From Candidatus Peribacteraceae bacterium (lineage in GTDB: Bacteria > Patescibacteriota > Gracilibacteria > Peribacterales > Peribacteraceae): a stretch of 7,499 nucleotides of DNA. The stretch is from positions 1 to 7,499 of the forward strand of contig JAQUNQ010000053.1 of the NCBI GenBank assembly GCA_028717505.1, given 5' to 3'. Below are positions 1 through 5,589 of the stretch, in pieces. How positions within the stretch are numbered: the first letter of the stretch is position 1; every line of letters starts with the position of its first letter. Position numbers and translations under genes: made by a program. The notes beneath the pieces were generated by a model. The model worked only from the letters and a program-made list of their open reading frames with translations. It searched no databases and was not told the origin of the DNA.

Positions 1-30
1 CATTGATCCGAAGAATCTTGGGTCTCTTCA
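1..30 (-). CDS. Possible 5' end of a divergent gene (first ~10 codons only)
   Basis: Reading the minus strand from the ATG at 30 gives MKRPKILRIN and continues open to the window edge. A basic start followed by a hydrophobic strand (KILRIN) would suit the N-terminus of, for example, a GT-B glycosyltransferase, but ten residues cannot identify a family. The start lies divergent to trxB, 123 bases away, which is a sensible place for a gene start. No Shine-Dalgarno sequence and no well-placed -10 box is visible in front of it, unlike most genes in this window. Without sequence beyond the left edge this remains a guess. Confidence 0.3.
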
Positions 31-118
31 TACTTCCGTTGAGTCTTTGCGAGAGAGCCTTGCGGCTGTGACAAGGCAGAGGTGAACCGTACAGTGTTTC
101 GATGATGGCATCGGGTCA

Positions 119-147
119 TTGCCCCCATCCCTTCTTCCTCGTACGCT
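119..147 (+). promoter_or_regulatory. trxB promoter, predicted leaderless
   Basis: A -35 box TTGCCC (119-124), a 17-base spacer and a -10 box TACGCT (142-147) lie upstream of trxB. Six bases (ATTCTC) separate the -10 box from the ATG at 154, so the expected transcription start is the A of the start codon. No Shine-Dalgarno sequence is present, in agreement with leaderless translation. The hexamers are only moderate matches to the consensus; the spacing is what supports the call. Confidence 0.55.
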
Positions 148-153
148 ATTCTC

Positions 154-1068
154 ATGTTCGACGTTGCGATCATCGGTCTCGGGGCGGCGGGGTACACGGC
201 GGCGATCTATGCGGCGCGGTACAAGCTCTCTACGCTCATCGTGGGAGAGGAAGAGGGGGGGATGAGCGTGACGGCCGCTGAGGTGGGCAACTGGCCGGGG
301 GACATCGAGGTGGCGGGGGCGGATCTCCTCGCGCGCTTCAAGAAACACGCACTCAATTTCTCCGAAGTGACACACAAGAACGTGCGCGTGGAGAAGGTGG
401 AGAAGACGAAGGAGGGCTTCCGTCTTCACTTTGTGGGGGGAGGCTCCGAGGATGCACGTTCAGTGATCTTCGCGACAGGATCGCGCAAGCGGTCGCTCGG
501 CGCTCCGGGGGAGAAGGAGTTTGCCGGCAAGGGTGTTTCGTACTGCGCCACATGCGATGCGTTCTTCTACCGCGGGAAGACGGTTGCCGTCATCGGAGGA
601 GGGGATGCGGCGGTGGAGGGTGCTGCCATCGTCGCGCAGGTCGCCAAGCAGGTGTACCTCATTCACCGGCGCAAGGAGCTCCGCGCGGAGCCGTACTGGT
701 CCCAGAAGCTGAAGGAGAAGACGAACGTCACCTTCGTCCTCGAGCGCACGGTGAAGGAGATCAAGGGTGACCAGAGAGTGACTGGCATCGTTCTCGATCA
801 GCCGTTCGAGGGGGGAAGCGCATTGAAACTTGATGGCGTCTTCATCGAGATCGGTTCCGTGCCGTCGGTCGAAGTGGCGCAGGCGCTCGGATGCGCGCTC
901 GACGAGCGCGGGTACCTGCAGGTGGATGCCGCTCAGCAGACCTCCGTTCCCGGCGTGTTCGCGGCGGGCGATGTCACGAGTGCCAGTAACCACTTCGCGC
1001 AGATCGTGACGGCGGCTGGCGAAGGGGCTGTCGCTGTCTCCGGTGTGTTTGAGTTTCTGCAGGGGTGA
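154..1068 (+). CDS. trxB: Thioredoxin-disulfide reductase (TrxB)
   Basis: FAD-dependent cytoplasmic enzyme that passes electrons from NADPH to thioredoxin. The 304-residue product has the normal length and order for the low-molecular-weight class. It shows an FAD-binding GLGAAG motif (residues 8-13), then GGMSVTAAEVGNWPG near residue 35, matching the family's GGQLTTTTEVENWPG stretch. The redox-active pair is Cys131-Ala-Thr-Cys134 within CATCDAFF. An NADPH-binding VIGGGDAAVEGA (147-157) follows, then HRR (171-173) with Arg177, the residues that in this family contact the NADPH 2'-phosphate. The C-terminal FAD motif is GVFAAGDVT (267-275). All key residues are present, so it should be active and NADPH-specific. 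The ATG at 154 is chosen because the FAD motif starts at the usual distance from it and because a promoter ends six bases upstream. It is followed by rpmG after a 136-base gap with its own promoter, so the two need not be co-transcribed. Confidence 0.95.
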   Translation: MFDVAIIGLGAAGYTAAIYAARYKLSTLIVGEEEGGMSVTAAEVGNWPGDIEVAGADLLARFKKHALNFSEVTHKNVRVEKVEKTKEGFRLHFVGGGSEDARSVIFATGSRKRSLGAPGEKEFAGKGVSYCATCDAFFYRGKTVAVIGGGDAAVEGAAIVAQVAKQVYLIHRRKELRAEPYWSQKLKEKTNVTFVLERTVKEIKGDQRVTGIVLDQPFEGGSALKLDGVFIEIGSVPSVEVAQALGCALDERGYLQVDAAQQTSVPGVFAAGDVTSASNHFAQIVTAAGEGAVAVSGVFEFLQG

Positions 1069-1077
1069 GTGTGTGAA

Positions 1078-1201
1078 GGGCGTAGGGTGAGAAGGCATAG
1101 TTTTTTTGATTTCCTTTCCTACGTCCTACTCCTACACCCTATCCCCTCATTCTTCGCGTCTTTTCCTTGCAATACCCCAACACCATCATTACCCTACGCC
1201 C
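1078..1201 (+). repeat. Inverted repeat pair spanning the trxB-rpmG gap
   Basis: GGGCGTAGGGT (1078-1088) is the exact reverse complement of ACCCTACGCCC (1191-1201). The right arm overlaps the rpmG -10 box and ends three bases before the rpmG ATG. A nested alternative pairs GTAGGGTG (1082-1089) with CACCCTAT (1135-1142), with one G-U pair. The two stems share the left arm and cannot coexist. Between the arms is a T7 run (1101-1107) and a short array of CCTAC units (1118, 1125, 1131, then CCCTA at 1137). This could be an operator pair, a read-through RNA switch or coincidence. Confidence 0.5.
1167..1195 (+). promoter_or_regulatory. rpmG promoter
   Basis: TTGCAA (1167-1172), a 17-base spacer and TACCCT (1190-1195) form a sigma-70-like promoter in front of rpmG. 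The start codon at 1205 is nine bases after the -10 box, so the transcript would begin about 0-3 bases before the ATG. There is no Shine-Dalgarno sequence. The -10 box lies in the right arm of the 11-base inverted repeat. Confidence 0.5.
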
Positions 1202-1204
1202 GTT

Positions 1205-1399
1205 ATGCCGCGAGGAAAGCGCACCGTCTTCACCGTCCTCTGCCCCGAATCGGGCAACCGCGTCGGAACCATCCGCTTCCACAAGCAGGATAAAATGGGT
1301 AAGGCTTGGAAGGAGCATTCCTCGAAGCTCAAAAAATACTGTCCTGTTTGTAAGAAGCACGTGAAGCCGAAGTTCAAGGAAGAGCGCCATTCGAAATAG
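1205..1399 (+). CDS. rpmG: 50S ribosomal protein bL33
   Basis: A 64-residue basic protein of the large ribosomal subunit. The C-terminal half, with KLKKYCPVCKKH (41-52), is the typical bL33 signature; the N-terminal strand TVFTVLCPESGN corresponds to the first zinc knuckle region of the cysteine-containing form. Only three of the four zinc cysteines are present: Cys13, Cys46 and Cys49. The first knuckle reads CPES rather than CxxC, with Ser16 in the fourth position, so zinc binding may be altered. It is slightly longer than the usual 49-55 residues, with a lysine-rich tail. The ATG at 1205 is preferred over an in-frame upstream ATG at 1106 because the extra residues are unlike any ribosomal protein and cover the promoter. 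The Nudix gene follows after 41 bases. Confidence 0.9.
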   Translation: MPRGKRTVFTVLCPESGNRVGTIRFHKQDKMGKAWKEHSSKLKKYCPVCKKHVKPKFKEERHSK

Positions 1400-1426
1400 A
1401 GTGGGCAGGAAGGAGGAGGGGAGTCT

Positions 1427-1434
1427 GCTATAGT
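1427..1434 (+). promoter_or_regulatory. Extended -10 promoter of the Nudix gene, predicted leaderless
   Basis: TGCTATAGT (1426-1434) is a strong extended -10 element (TG, one base, then TATAGT). It stands exactly six bases (TTTTTGC region, 1435-1440) before the ATG at 1441, placing the expected transcript start on the start codon. No good -35 box is found at 16-18 bases upstream, which the extended -10 can compensate. An AGGAGG-like purine run (about 1410-1420) is too far upstream to serve this ATG as a ribosome binding site. Confidence 0.6.
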
Positions 1435-1440
1435 TTTTGC

Positions 1441-1905
1441 ATGCCTGATGTCTACCGTGCGTGCGCCTCGATCCTCGTGCTCCGTCCCAAGGAGGGTGAT
1501 GTCGAGGTGCTCCTGCTCCACAAGCCGCGTAAGCGTGACAGCTGGCAGCTGCCGCAGGGGGGACGCGAGGAGGGGGAGACGACCGAGCAGACTGCGCTCC
1601 GGGAATTGCAGGAGGAGGCAGGCCTCTCGGTGACGGTGCTCGGCAGGAGCGCACGGGTGTACCAGTACGATTTCCCCCCCTCGTACCGTCGCTTCCGTCC
1701 CGACAACGTCTGCGGCCAGCGCATCGAATTCGTGCTCGCCCGCGCGCCGGACGACGCGGTCATCACGGTGGACGGGCGGGAGATCGACCGGTTCGCGTGG
1801 GTGAAGCCGCAGGATCTCTCCCGCTCCATCAAGCGCAAGGAATACCTCTCGATCATCCGGGGGCTCCTCGAGGAGGGCAGGGAACTGCTACGCTCTTCCT
1901 CCTGA
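1441..1905 (+). CDS. Nudix hydrolase, RppH-like
   Basis: A 154-residue Nudix-fold hydrolase. The Nudix box runs from Gly40 to Leu62 (G-x5-E-x7-REL-x-EE-x-GL), complete with the metal-binding Glu58 and Glu59. The approach WQLPQGGREEGE resembles the WQFPQGG stretch of RNA pyrophosphohydrolase RppH and of dinucleoside-polyphosphate hydrolases. Further RppH-like landmarks are CGQRIEFVLA (91-100), EIDRFAWV (114-121) and a basic SIKRKEYLSII near the C-terminus. Likely roles are removal of pyrophosphate from triphosphorylated mRNA 5' ends, or cleavage of Ap4A-type nucleotides; sequence alone cannot choose. It begins right behind a strong extended -10 box. Its TGA overlaps the recF ATG by one base (TGATG), so recF is probably translated by coupling. 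Confidence 0.88.
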   Translation: MPDVYRACASILVLRPKEGDVEVLLLHKPRKRDSWQLPQGGREEGETTEQTALRELQEEAGLSVTVLGRSARVYQYDFPPSYRRFRPDNVCGQRIEFVLARAPDDAVITVDGREIDRFAWVKPQDLSRSIKRKEYLSIIRGLLEEGRELLRSSS

Positions 1906-3029
1906 TGCGCCTCCTCTCCCTCACGCTCGAGCAGTTCCGCTCTTACGCGTCGGCGCAGGTGACCTTCGCGGGGAGCGGCTTCCACGTCTTCCGGGGGCCG
2001 AACGGCGCGGGCAAGACCAACATCCTCGAGGCCATCGCGCTCCTCTCGCAGGGCCGGTCCTGCTTCGATGCGGAGGAGGCGGATATCGTGCAGTGGGGAA
2101 AGGAGTATTACCGTGTCCGTGCCACTCTCCACACCGATGCGGAGGAGGAACTACAACTCGAAGTGGTGAGTCAGCTGCAGCCCCGCAAAGCCAAGGCGTG
2201 CTTCATCCGGGATGTCCGGACGCCTGTCGGTGCATTCGTGGGGGCGCTCCCGACTGTCCTCTTCCTCCCGCAGGATCTCGACCTCTTCACGGGTGCGCCC
2301 GCCCGCCGGCGGGATTTCCTGGCGGATCTCCTCTGTCAGGTTTCTCCGGAGTATTTGCGTGCCCATCTCACGTATCAGAAGATTCTCAAGCAGCGCAACG
2401 CCCTCCTCCGGAAGATCGCGGAAGGGCTCGGGCGGGAGGGGGACCTCTCCGTCTGGGATCGGGAGCTTGCGCGTGAGGGGGCGCTCCTCACAGTCCGGAA
2501 TCTGGAGATGCTCAAGGTGCTGCAGTGCACGATTGCCGGAGAGCTCTCTTCGCTCGGCGAGGCGTGGGAGGATGTCCGGCTCGTCTACGATCGTGCGGGG
2601 GAGGCCTGCGAGCTCAAGCCGGCGGAGGAGGAGCTCCTCGCCCTCCTGCAGCACTATCGCGAGCGGGATCTCCTCGTGCAGTCCACGACGGTGGGACCGC
2701 ACCGTCACGACTGGCGCATGGAGGTGGGAGGGCGCTCGCTCTCCGCCTTCGCCTCGCGCGGACAGCAGCGCACGGCGGTCCTCGCGCTCCTCTTCCTGGA
2801 AGTGTCCTACCTCGAGCTCCAGCGTGGGGAGAAGCCGGTCGTGCTCCTGGATGATGTCTTCTCCGAGCTCGATCAGGCGCATCAGGAGCGGCTGCTCTCC
2901 ACCCTGCGGGACTGTCAGGTGCTCATCACGACGACGCACCTCCCCGCGGGAGCCCTCCATCCTCACTGTCTCTATGAAGTGGGCGGTGGGAAAATTTCCG
3001 AAGCCACTCGAAAGCGCGCACACGCCTAA
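1905..3029 (+). CDS. recF: DNA replication and repair protein RecF
   Basis: ABC-type ATPase of 374 residues that with RecO and RecR helps load RecA at single-strand gaps. The N-terminal strand-loop MRLLSLTLEQFRSYA is typical, followed by Walker A GPNGAGKT (31-38). The LPQDLDLFTG segment (121-130) and the APARRRDFLAD stretch (131-141) are also characteristic. A coiled helical middle (about 150-255) follows, then TVGPHRHDW (262-270). The ABC signature is SRGQQRT (284-290) and Walker B is VVLLDDVFSELD (312-323). A THLP motif (344-347) ends the ATPase core. Length and all motifs are normal. The ATG at 1905 overlaps the Nudix stop and puts the FRNY-like strand at the usual place; the open frame upstream of it is simply the overlap with the Nudix gene. 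The gene lies away from the usual dnaA-dnaN-recF cluster as far as this window shows. It converges on ruvC with 33 bases between stops. Confidence 0.95.
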   Translation: MRLLSLTLEQFRSYASAQVTFAGSGFHVFRGPNGAGKTNILEAIALLSQGRSCFDAEEADIVQWGKEYYRVRATLHTDAEEELQLEVVSQLQPRKAKACFIRDVRTPVGAFVGALPTVLFLPQDLDLFTGAPARRRDFLADLLCQVSPEYLRAHLTYQKILKQRNALLRKIAEGLGREGDLSVWDRELAREGALLTVRNLEMLKVLQCTIAGELSSLGEAWEDVRLVYDRAGEACELKPAEEELLALLQHYRERDLLVQSTTVGPHRHDWRMEVGGRSLSAFASRGQQRTAVLALLFLEVSYLELQRGEKPVVLLDDVFSELDQAHQERLLSTLRDCQVLITTTHLPAGALHPHCLYEVGGGKISEATRKRAHA

Positions 3030-3062
3030 TGTTCCAAGAAAAAACTACTCACTACCCACTAC

Positions 3063-3572
3063 TTAGAGAGCGGTCAGCGTGCGTTGGTGTAGTGCTCCGA
3101 AGACCGCGAGCGCGAGGGCGTCCGCTGCATCGGCGGGTTGCGGGGTCTCCTTCAGACTGAGGATGCGGGTGAGCATCGCTTGCATTTGCTTCTTGTCGGC
3201 CTTGCCGTCGCCCGTGATGCAGGATTTGAGTTCGAGGGGGGTGGGTTCGAGGATGGGGAGCGTTTTCTTCGCGGCGGCGAGGAGGATGGCCCCGCGCGCC
3301 TGCGCCACTTCGAGTGCGCTCCGCTCGTTCACGGCGAAGAAGAGCCGTTCCACAACGACGAGGGAGGGGGCTGCTTCCTCCAAATACTCCGAGAGATCGT
3401 GCTCGATCTCCGCGAGGCGCTCGAGGAGGGGCGTGCCTGCTTTCGTCTCGATGGTCAGCCAGTCCAGGGCCTCGATGTCCTGATCGGAACGGGCCACGAT
3501 GAGCCCGAGCCCCGTCGTGGCGAGGCCGGGATCGATGCCGAGAATCCGCCGTTCCTTGGGGGGTGTCTGCAC
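3063..3572 (-). CDS. ruvC: Holliday junction resolvase RuvC
   Basis: RNase H-fold endonuclease that cuts Holliday junctions made during recombination and works with RuvAB. The four acidic catalytic residues are visible when read from a GTG start at 3572: Asp14 in RILGIDPG, Glu75 in VVVERLFF, and Asp148 and Asp151 in PADAADALALA. The product is then 169 residues, the normal family length. An in-frame ATG at 3665 would add 31 residues (MPNNPSRIAENR...) of no recognisable character, and would run through the promoter of the divergent gene. The GTG start is preferred because a -35/-10 pair ends exactly six bases in front of it, as seen for other genes here. The gene converges with recF, placing two recombination genes side by side on opposite strands. 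Identity is certain; the start is probable. Confidence 0.93.
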   Translation of the reverse strand: MQTPPKERRILGIDPGLATTGLGLIVARSDQDIEALDWLTIETKAGTPLLERLAEIEHDLSEYLEEAAPSLVVVERLFFAVNERSALEVAQARGAILLAAAKKTLPILEPTPLELKSCITGDGKADKKQMQAMLTRILSLKETPQPADAADALALAVFGALHQRTLTAL

Positions 3573-3578
3573 CCCGCG

Positions 3579-3607
3579 AGGGTGCCCGGAGGAGCGGTTT
3601 CCTGCAA
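3579..3607 (-). promoter_or_regulatory. ruvC promoter, predicted leaderless at a GTG start
   Basis: On the minus strand TTGCAG (3607-3602), a 17-base spacer and CACCCT (3584-3579) precede the GTG at 3572 by six bases. The -10 box is poor at its first base, but -35, spacer and distance to the start codon all match the arrangement seen elsewhere in this window. The -35 box is nearly the same as that of rpmG (TTGCAA). It stands back to back with the promoter of the plus-strand gene, with 11 bases between the two -35 boxes. Confidence 0.4.
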
Positions 3608-3618
3608 GCCCTTCCGGA

Positions 3619-3647
3619 TTGATCGAAATGCGATTTTCTGCTATCCT
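3619..3647 (+). promoter_or_regulatory. Promoter of the FecR-like gene
   Basis: TTGATC (3619-3624), a 17-base spacer that ends in TGC, and TATCCT (3642-3647) make a good extended -10 promoter. The expected start near 3654 leaves a leader of about 39 bases before the ATG at 3693. This is the only protein gene in the window for which a real 5' leader is predicted. That leader has no clear Shine-Dalgarno sequence. The promoter lies inside the longer, ATG-started reading of ruvC, which argues against that reading. Confidence 0.6.
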
Positions 3648-3692
3648 AGAGGGATTATTAGGCATTTTGACCTTTCCCCGATTCCTGCTGCC

Positions 3693-5345
3693 ATGCACCA
3701 CCGAAAGAAAGCGCACCGGCATCTCGTGGCTCTCCCCCTGTTCACCGTCCTCCTCCTCTCGACGAGCTTCTGGGTGACCTTCTCCTATCGCACGGGGGCG
3801 CAGCTCCCCGAGAGCGGCAGTGGGGCGACGACTGCCGATTCCGGTGCGATCGATCTGGGCCATGGCGCGCGTGCCCTCCTCTCCGAGGGAGCTATTCTCG
3901 ATACGTCGACCCTTCCCGCGATTCTCCAGGAGGGATCCGTCCTTGTTACGGGGGAGGGGATCATCGAAGTGGCTGCGGGATCGGCGGTGCTCCGGGGCAT
4001 GAACGGAGCCTTCTCCCTCACCGTGAACGGTTCCACGGTTTCCGTGGCCGCACTCACGTCACCGGTCTTCGTCACCATCGGCGATGCCTCCATGATCGTG
4101 CCGGCAGGCCTGCAGTGGGACAGCCCGGAGATCCTGCCCGGTGTGGGCACGGGGAGTGGCGGGTACGGGCCCTTCTTCTCCACGCGTGTTCTCTCTTCCC
4201 TTCCCAAGTATTTCATCACGGAGAAGATGACAGCGCTTGCAGATCTTTCCGCGAATGATGCCTCCCTTCCCTTGCCGCAGGCGGAACTCGATCAGCCGGG
4301 ATGGCTCTCCCTGTTCCTCCTCCCCGCGGCGGCGGAGAAGAGCAAGGAAGAGCTTGCCGAGGAGGCGCTCGGGGCGCTGCGCTTCCGTCTGGAGCATGAC
4401 GACAGCGGAGGGGCGCTCGCTCTCCTCGAGGATCCAGATTTCTCCTCCGTCTTCACCCTTGAGCGCGCGCGGGATGTCTTCGCCATCCTCCTTGCCCGTC
4501 TGCCCGTCTCCTCACTCCTGAGGATTGAGCTCCTCTCGCGCGTCAGCGCGGAACGGAGTGATCTCTGGCAGCTCGCGGCCCTGCATCCGAAGCTCCGCTC
4601 TACGGCATGGGTTATCGCCACTCCCGCGATGGACGCGGAGGTGCAGGCGGTCTTCCTTCTCACGCTCCCCCAGTCCAACATCCATCCGCAGATCCTGCCC
4701 TCGCTCGCCATGAAGCGCTGGGAGGATGCCACCGCGGTTTTCCTGCAGGAGAGTACGAATCCCACGGCTTTCTTCACCTCTCTCTCCGACGTGCTCCTCC
4801 CGCTCGTGCAGTGGTCGCTCGCTCAGGGCTATCCCGAGCGCGCCCGCACGCTCTCGGTGAGCCTCACTGCTCTCGCGGAGCCCTACGGTGCCCTCCTCTC
4901 TTCGGCGACCACTGCGGCGCTCACGCAGGCGGATACGCTCACGGCTCAGAATGTCGTGCTGGATCTCTCAGCTCCGGTGAGCAGCGGCAATGGGGCCTCC
5001 TCCGTCGCAGCGGGGAATGGCGATGAGGGGGATCCCTTCGGGGTGGCGGAGGAAGGGGAGACGGTGCAGGGCTCCACCTCCCTCGATATGAGCGTGGTAG
5101 CGCAGCGCGCGTACGGCGTCTTCGCCTCGAATGGCGGACTCTTCTCCCTCGAGACGAAGATCGTGGCGCTCGATGCGCAGCGTGCGCGGGTGACGGGGCT
5201 CTACATCTCGGGCACCCTCAATGATCACGTCTACGACTTCACGTACGACGTGGAGAGCCAGATCGTCTCGGATATCGTGATGGACGGCACGAAGCTGCCG
5301 AACGCGATTGTCCTCAATGCCTTCCTCGGGTGGGCGAAGCTCTAA
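3693..5345 (+). CDS. Membrane-anchored or exported protein with FecR-like domain, function unknown
   Basis: A 550-residue protein not recognised as a named family. It begins MHHRKKAHRH followed by a hydrophobic stretch (about 11-31), so it is a signal peptide or a single N-terminal anchor with the bulk outside the cytoplasm. Residues about 55-145 form short beta strands with glycine turns (GSVLVTGEGIIEVAAGS, then SLTVNGSTVSVAAL and VFVTIGDASMIVPAG), resembling a FecR-type surface domain. Residues about 175-425 are helical and leucine/alanine-rich with no known motif. A flexible Gly/Ser/Asp/Glu linker (about 428-465) leads to a compact C-terminal domain (466-550) with alternating strands and a YDFTYDVESQIVSDIVMDG stretch. 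No cysteine occurs. The frame stays open back to 3138, but that part is antisense to ruvC and codes nothing recognisable. A promoter at 3619-3647 and the basic-hydrophobic start support the ATG at 3693. A structural or cell-envelope role is only a guess. Confidence 0.85.
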   Translation: MHHRKKAHRHLVALPLFTVLLLSTSFWVTFSYRTGAQLPESGSGATTADSGAIDLGHGARALLSEGAILDTSTLPAILQEGSVLVTGEGIIEVAAGSAVLRGMNGAFSLTVNGSTVSVAALTSPVFVTIGDASMIVPAGLQWDSPEILPGVGTGSGGYGPFFSTRVLSSLPKYFITEKMTALADLSANDASLPLPQAELDQPGWLSLFLLPAAAEKSKEELAEEALGALRFRLEHDDSGGALALLEDPDFSSVFTLERARDVFAILLARLPVSSLLRIELLSRVSAERSDLWQLAALHPKLRSTAWVIATPAMDAEVQAVFLLTLPQSNIHPQILPSLAMKRWEDATAVFLQESTNPTAFFTSLSDVLLPLVQWSLAQGYPERARTLSVSLTALAEPYGALLSSATTAALTQADTLTAQNVVLDLSAPVSSGNGASSVAAGNGDEGDPFGVAEEGETVQGSTSLDMSVVAQRAYGVFASNGGLFSLETKIVALDAQRARVTGLYISGTLNDHVYDFTYDVESQIVSDIVMDGTKLPNAIVLNAFLGWAKL

Positions 5346-5366
5346 AAAAAGTTCTGCCTTGGGCGG

Positions 5367-5395
5367 TTGATTTTGCCGCGGAGACTCCGTAGGCT
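5367..5395 (+). promoter_or_regulatory. Promoter of the tRNA-Ile gene
   Basis: TTGATT (5367-5372), a 17-base spacer and TAGGCT (5390-5395) lie just before the tRNA, with expected transcript start near 5402, eight bases ahead of the mature 5' end. The spacer contains the small palindrome CGGAGACTCCG (5379-5389). The -35 box is close to that of the FecR-like gene (TTGATC). Confidence 0.55.
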
Positions 5396-5409
5396 TTTCT
5401 GCGTCCCAC

Positions 5410-5486
5410 GGGCGATTAGCTCAGCTGGTTAGAGCGCGACACTGATAATGTCGAGGTCAGTGGTTCAAGTCCACTATCGCCCACCA
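5410..5486 (+). tRNA. tRNA-Ile (anticodon GAU), CCA encoded
   Basis: A complete 77-base cloverleaf. The acceptor arm GGGCGAT (5410-5416) pairs with ATCGCCC (5476-5482). The D arm is GCTC...GAGC around AGCTGGTTA. The anticodon stem CGACA/TGTCG encloses the loop CTGATAA, giving anticodon GAT, which reads AUU and AUC isoleucine codons. The T arm AGTGG/CCACT encloses TTCAAGT. The discriminator base is A5483 and CCA is encoded (5484-5486). No rRNA genes flank it, unlike the common placement of this tRNA in 16S-23S spacers. Its last 18 bases are repeated 103 bases downstream. Confidence 0.97.
5469..5486 (+). repeat. tRNA 3'-end direct repeat, copy 1 (inside tRNA-Ile)
   Basis: GTCCACTATCGCCCACCA is the end of the T arm, the 3' acceptor strand and the CCA of tRNA-Ile. 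It is repeated without mismatch at 5572-5589 in the same direction. tRNA 3' ends are classic attachment sites for tyrosine-recombinase elements, and integration leaves such direct repeats. Confidence 0.9.
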
Positions 5487-5571
5487 TCCGGCTCCGTCTG
5501 CGGACTTCGCCGCGATTGTCCTCGGGCAACATTGAAGACGACACGACCACGGCGTAGCGCAGCGAAGCAGG

Positions 5572-5589
5572 GTCCACTATCGCCCACCA
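5572..5589 (+). repeat. tRNA 3'-end direct repeat, copy 2 (att-like scar)
   Basis: An exact 18-base second copy of the tRNA-Ile 3' end, followed by unrelated sequence. Only 85 bases lie between the copies (5487-5571). That spacer holds a weak GCGG...CCGC hairpin (about 5499-5513) and no reading frame, integrase or T-run terminator that I can see. The copy supplies the stop codon (TAG, 5577-5579 on the minus strand) and the last three codons of the ACT-domain gene, so it overlaps coding sequence. It could be the scar of a lost element or the unused end of a tandem attachment site. Confidence 0.75.

Noticed and set aside
57..77. GCCTTG/CAAGGC inverted repeat upstream of trxB
   Set aside because: A single 6-base stem with a 9-base loop and no T-run or overlap with the promoter; too weak to call an operator or terminator.
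1410..1420. AGGAGG run as a ribosome binding site for the Nudix gene
   Set aside because: It is more than 20 bases before the ATG and upstream of the -10 box, so it would not be on the transcript made from that promoter.
1889..1904. TGCTACGCT (1886-1894), an extended -10-like element ten bases before the recF start
   Set aside because: It lies in Nudix coding sequence, lacks a -35 box, and the distance to the ATG does not match the other leaderless promoters. recF is more simply explained by coupling through the TGATG overlap.
2151..3023. Long open frame antisense to recF (290 codons)
   Set aside because: It is a GC-rich shadow of recF; its protein is low-complexity Glu/Arg/Leu-rich and has no recognisable domain.
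3138..3692. N-terminal extension of the FecR-like reading frame
   Set aside because: This part is antisense to ruvC, shows no conserved features, and would place the obvious signal/anchor segment in the middle of the protein.
5510..5589. Degenerate second tRNA ending in the repeated 3' end
   Set aside because: GCGAT (5512-5516) can pair with ATCGC (5579-5583), but no D arm, anticodon arm or T arm can be formed between them, so a tRNA pseudogene is not supported.
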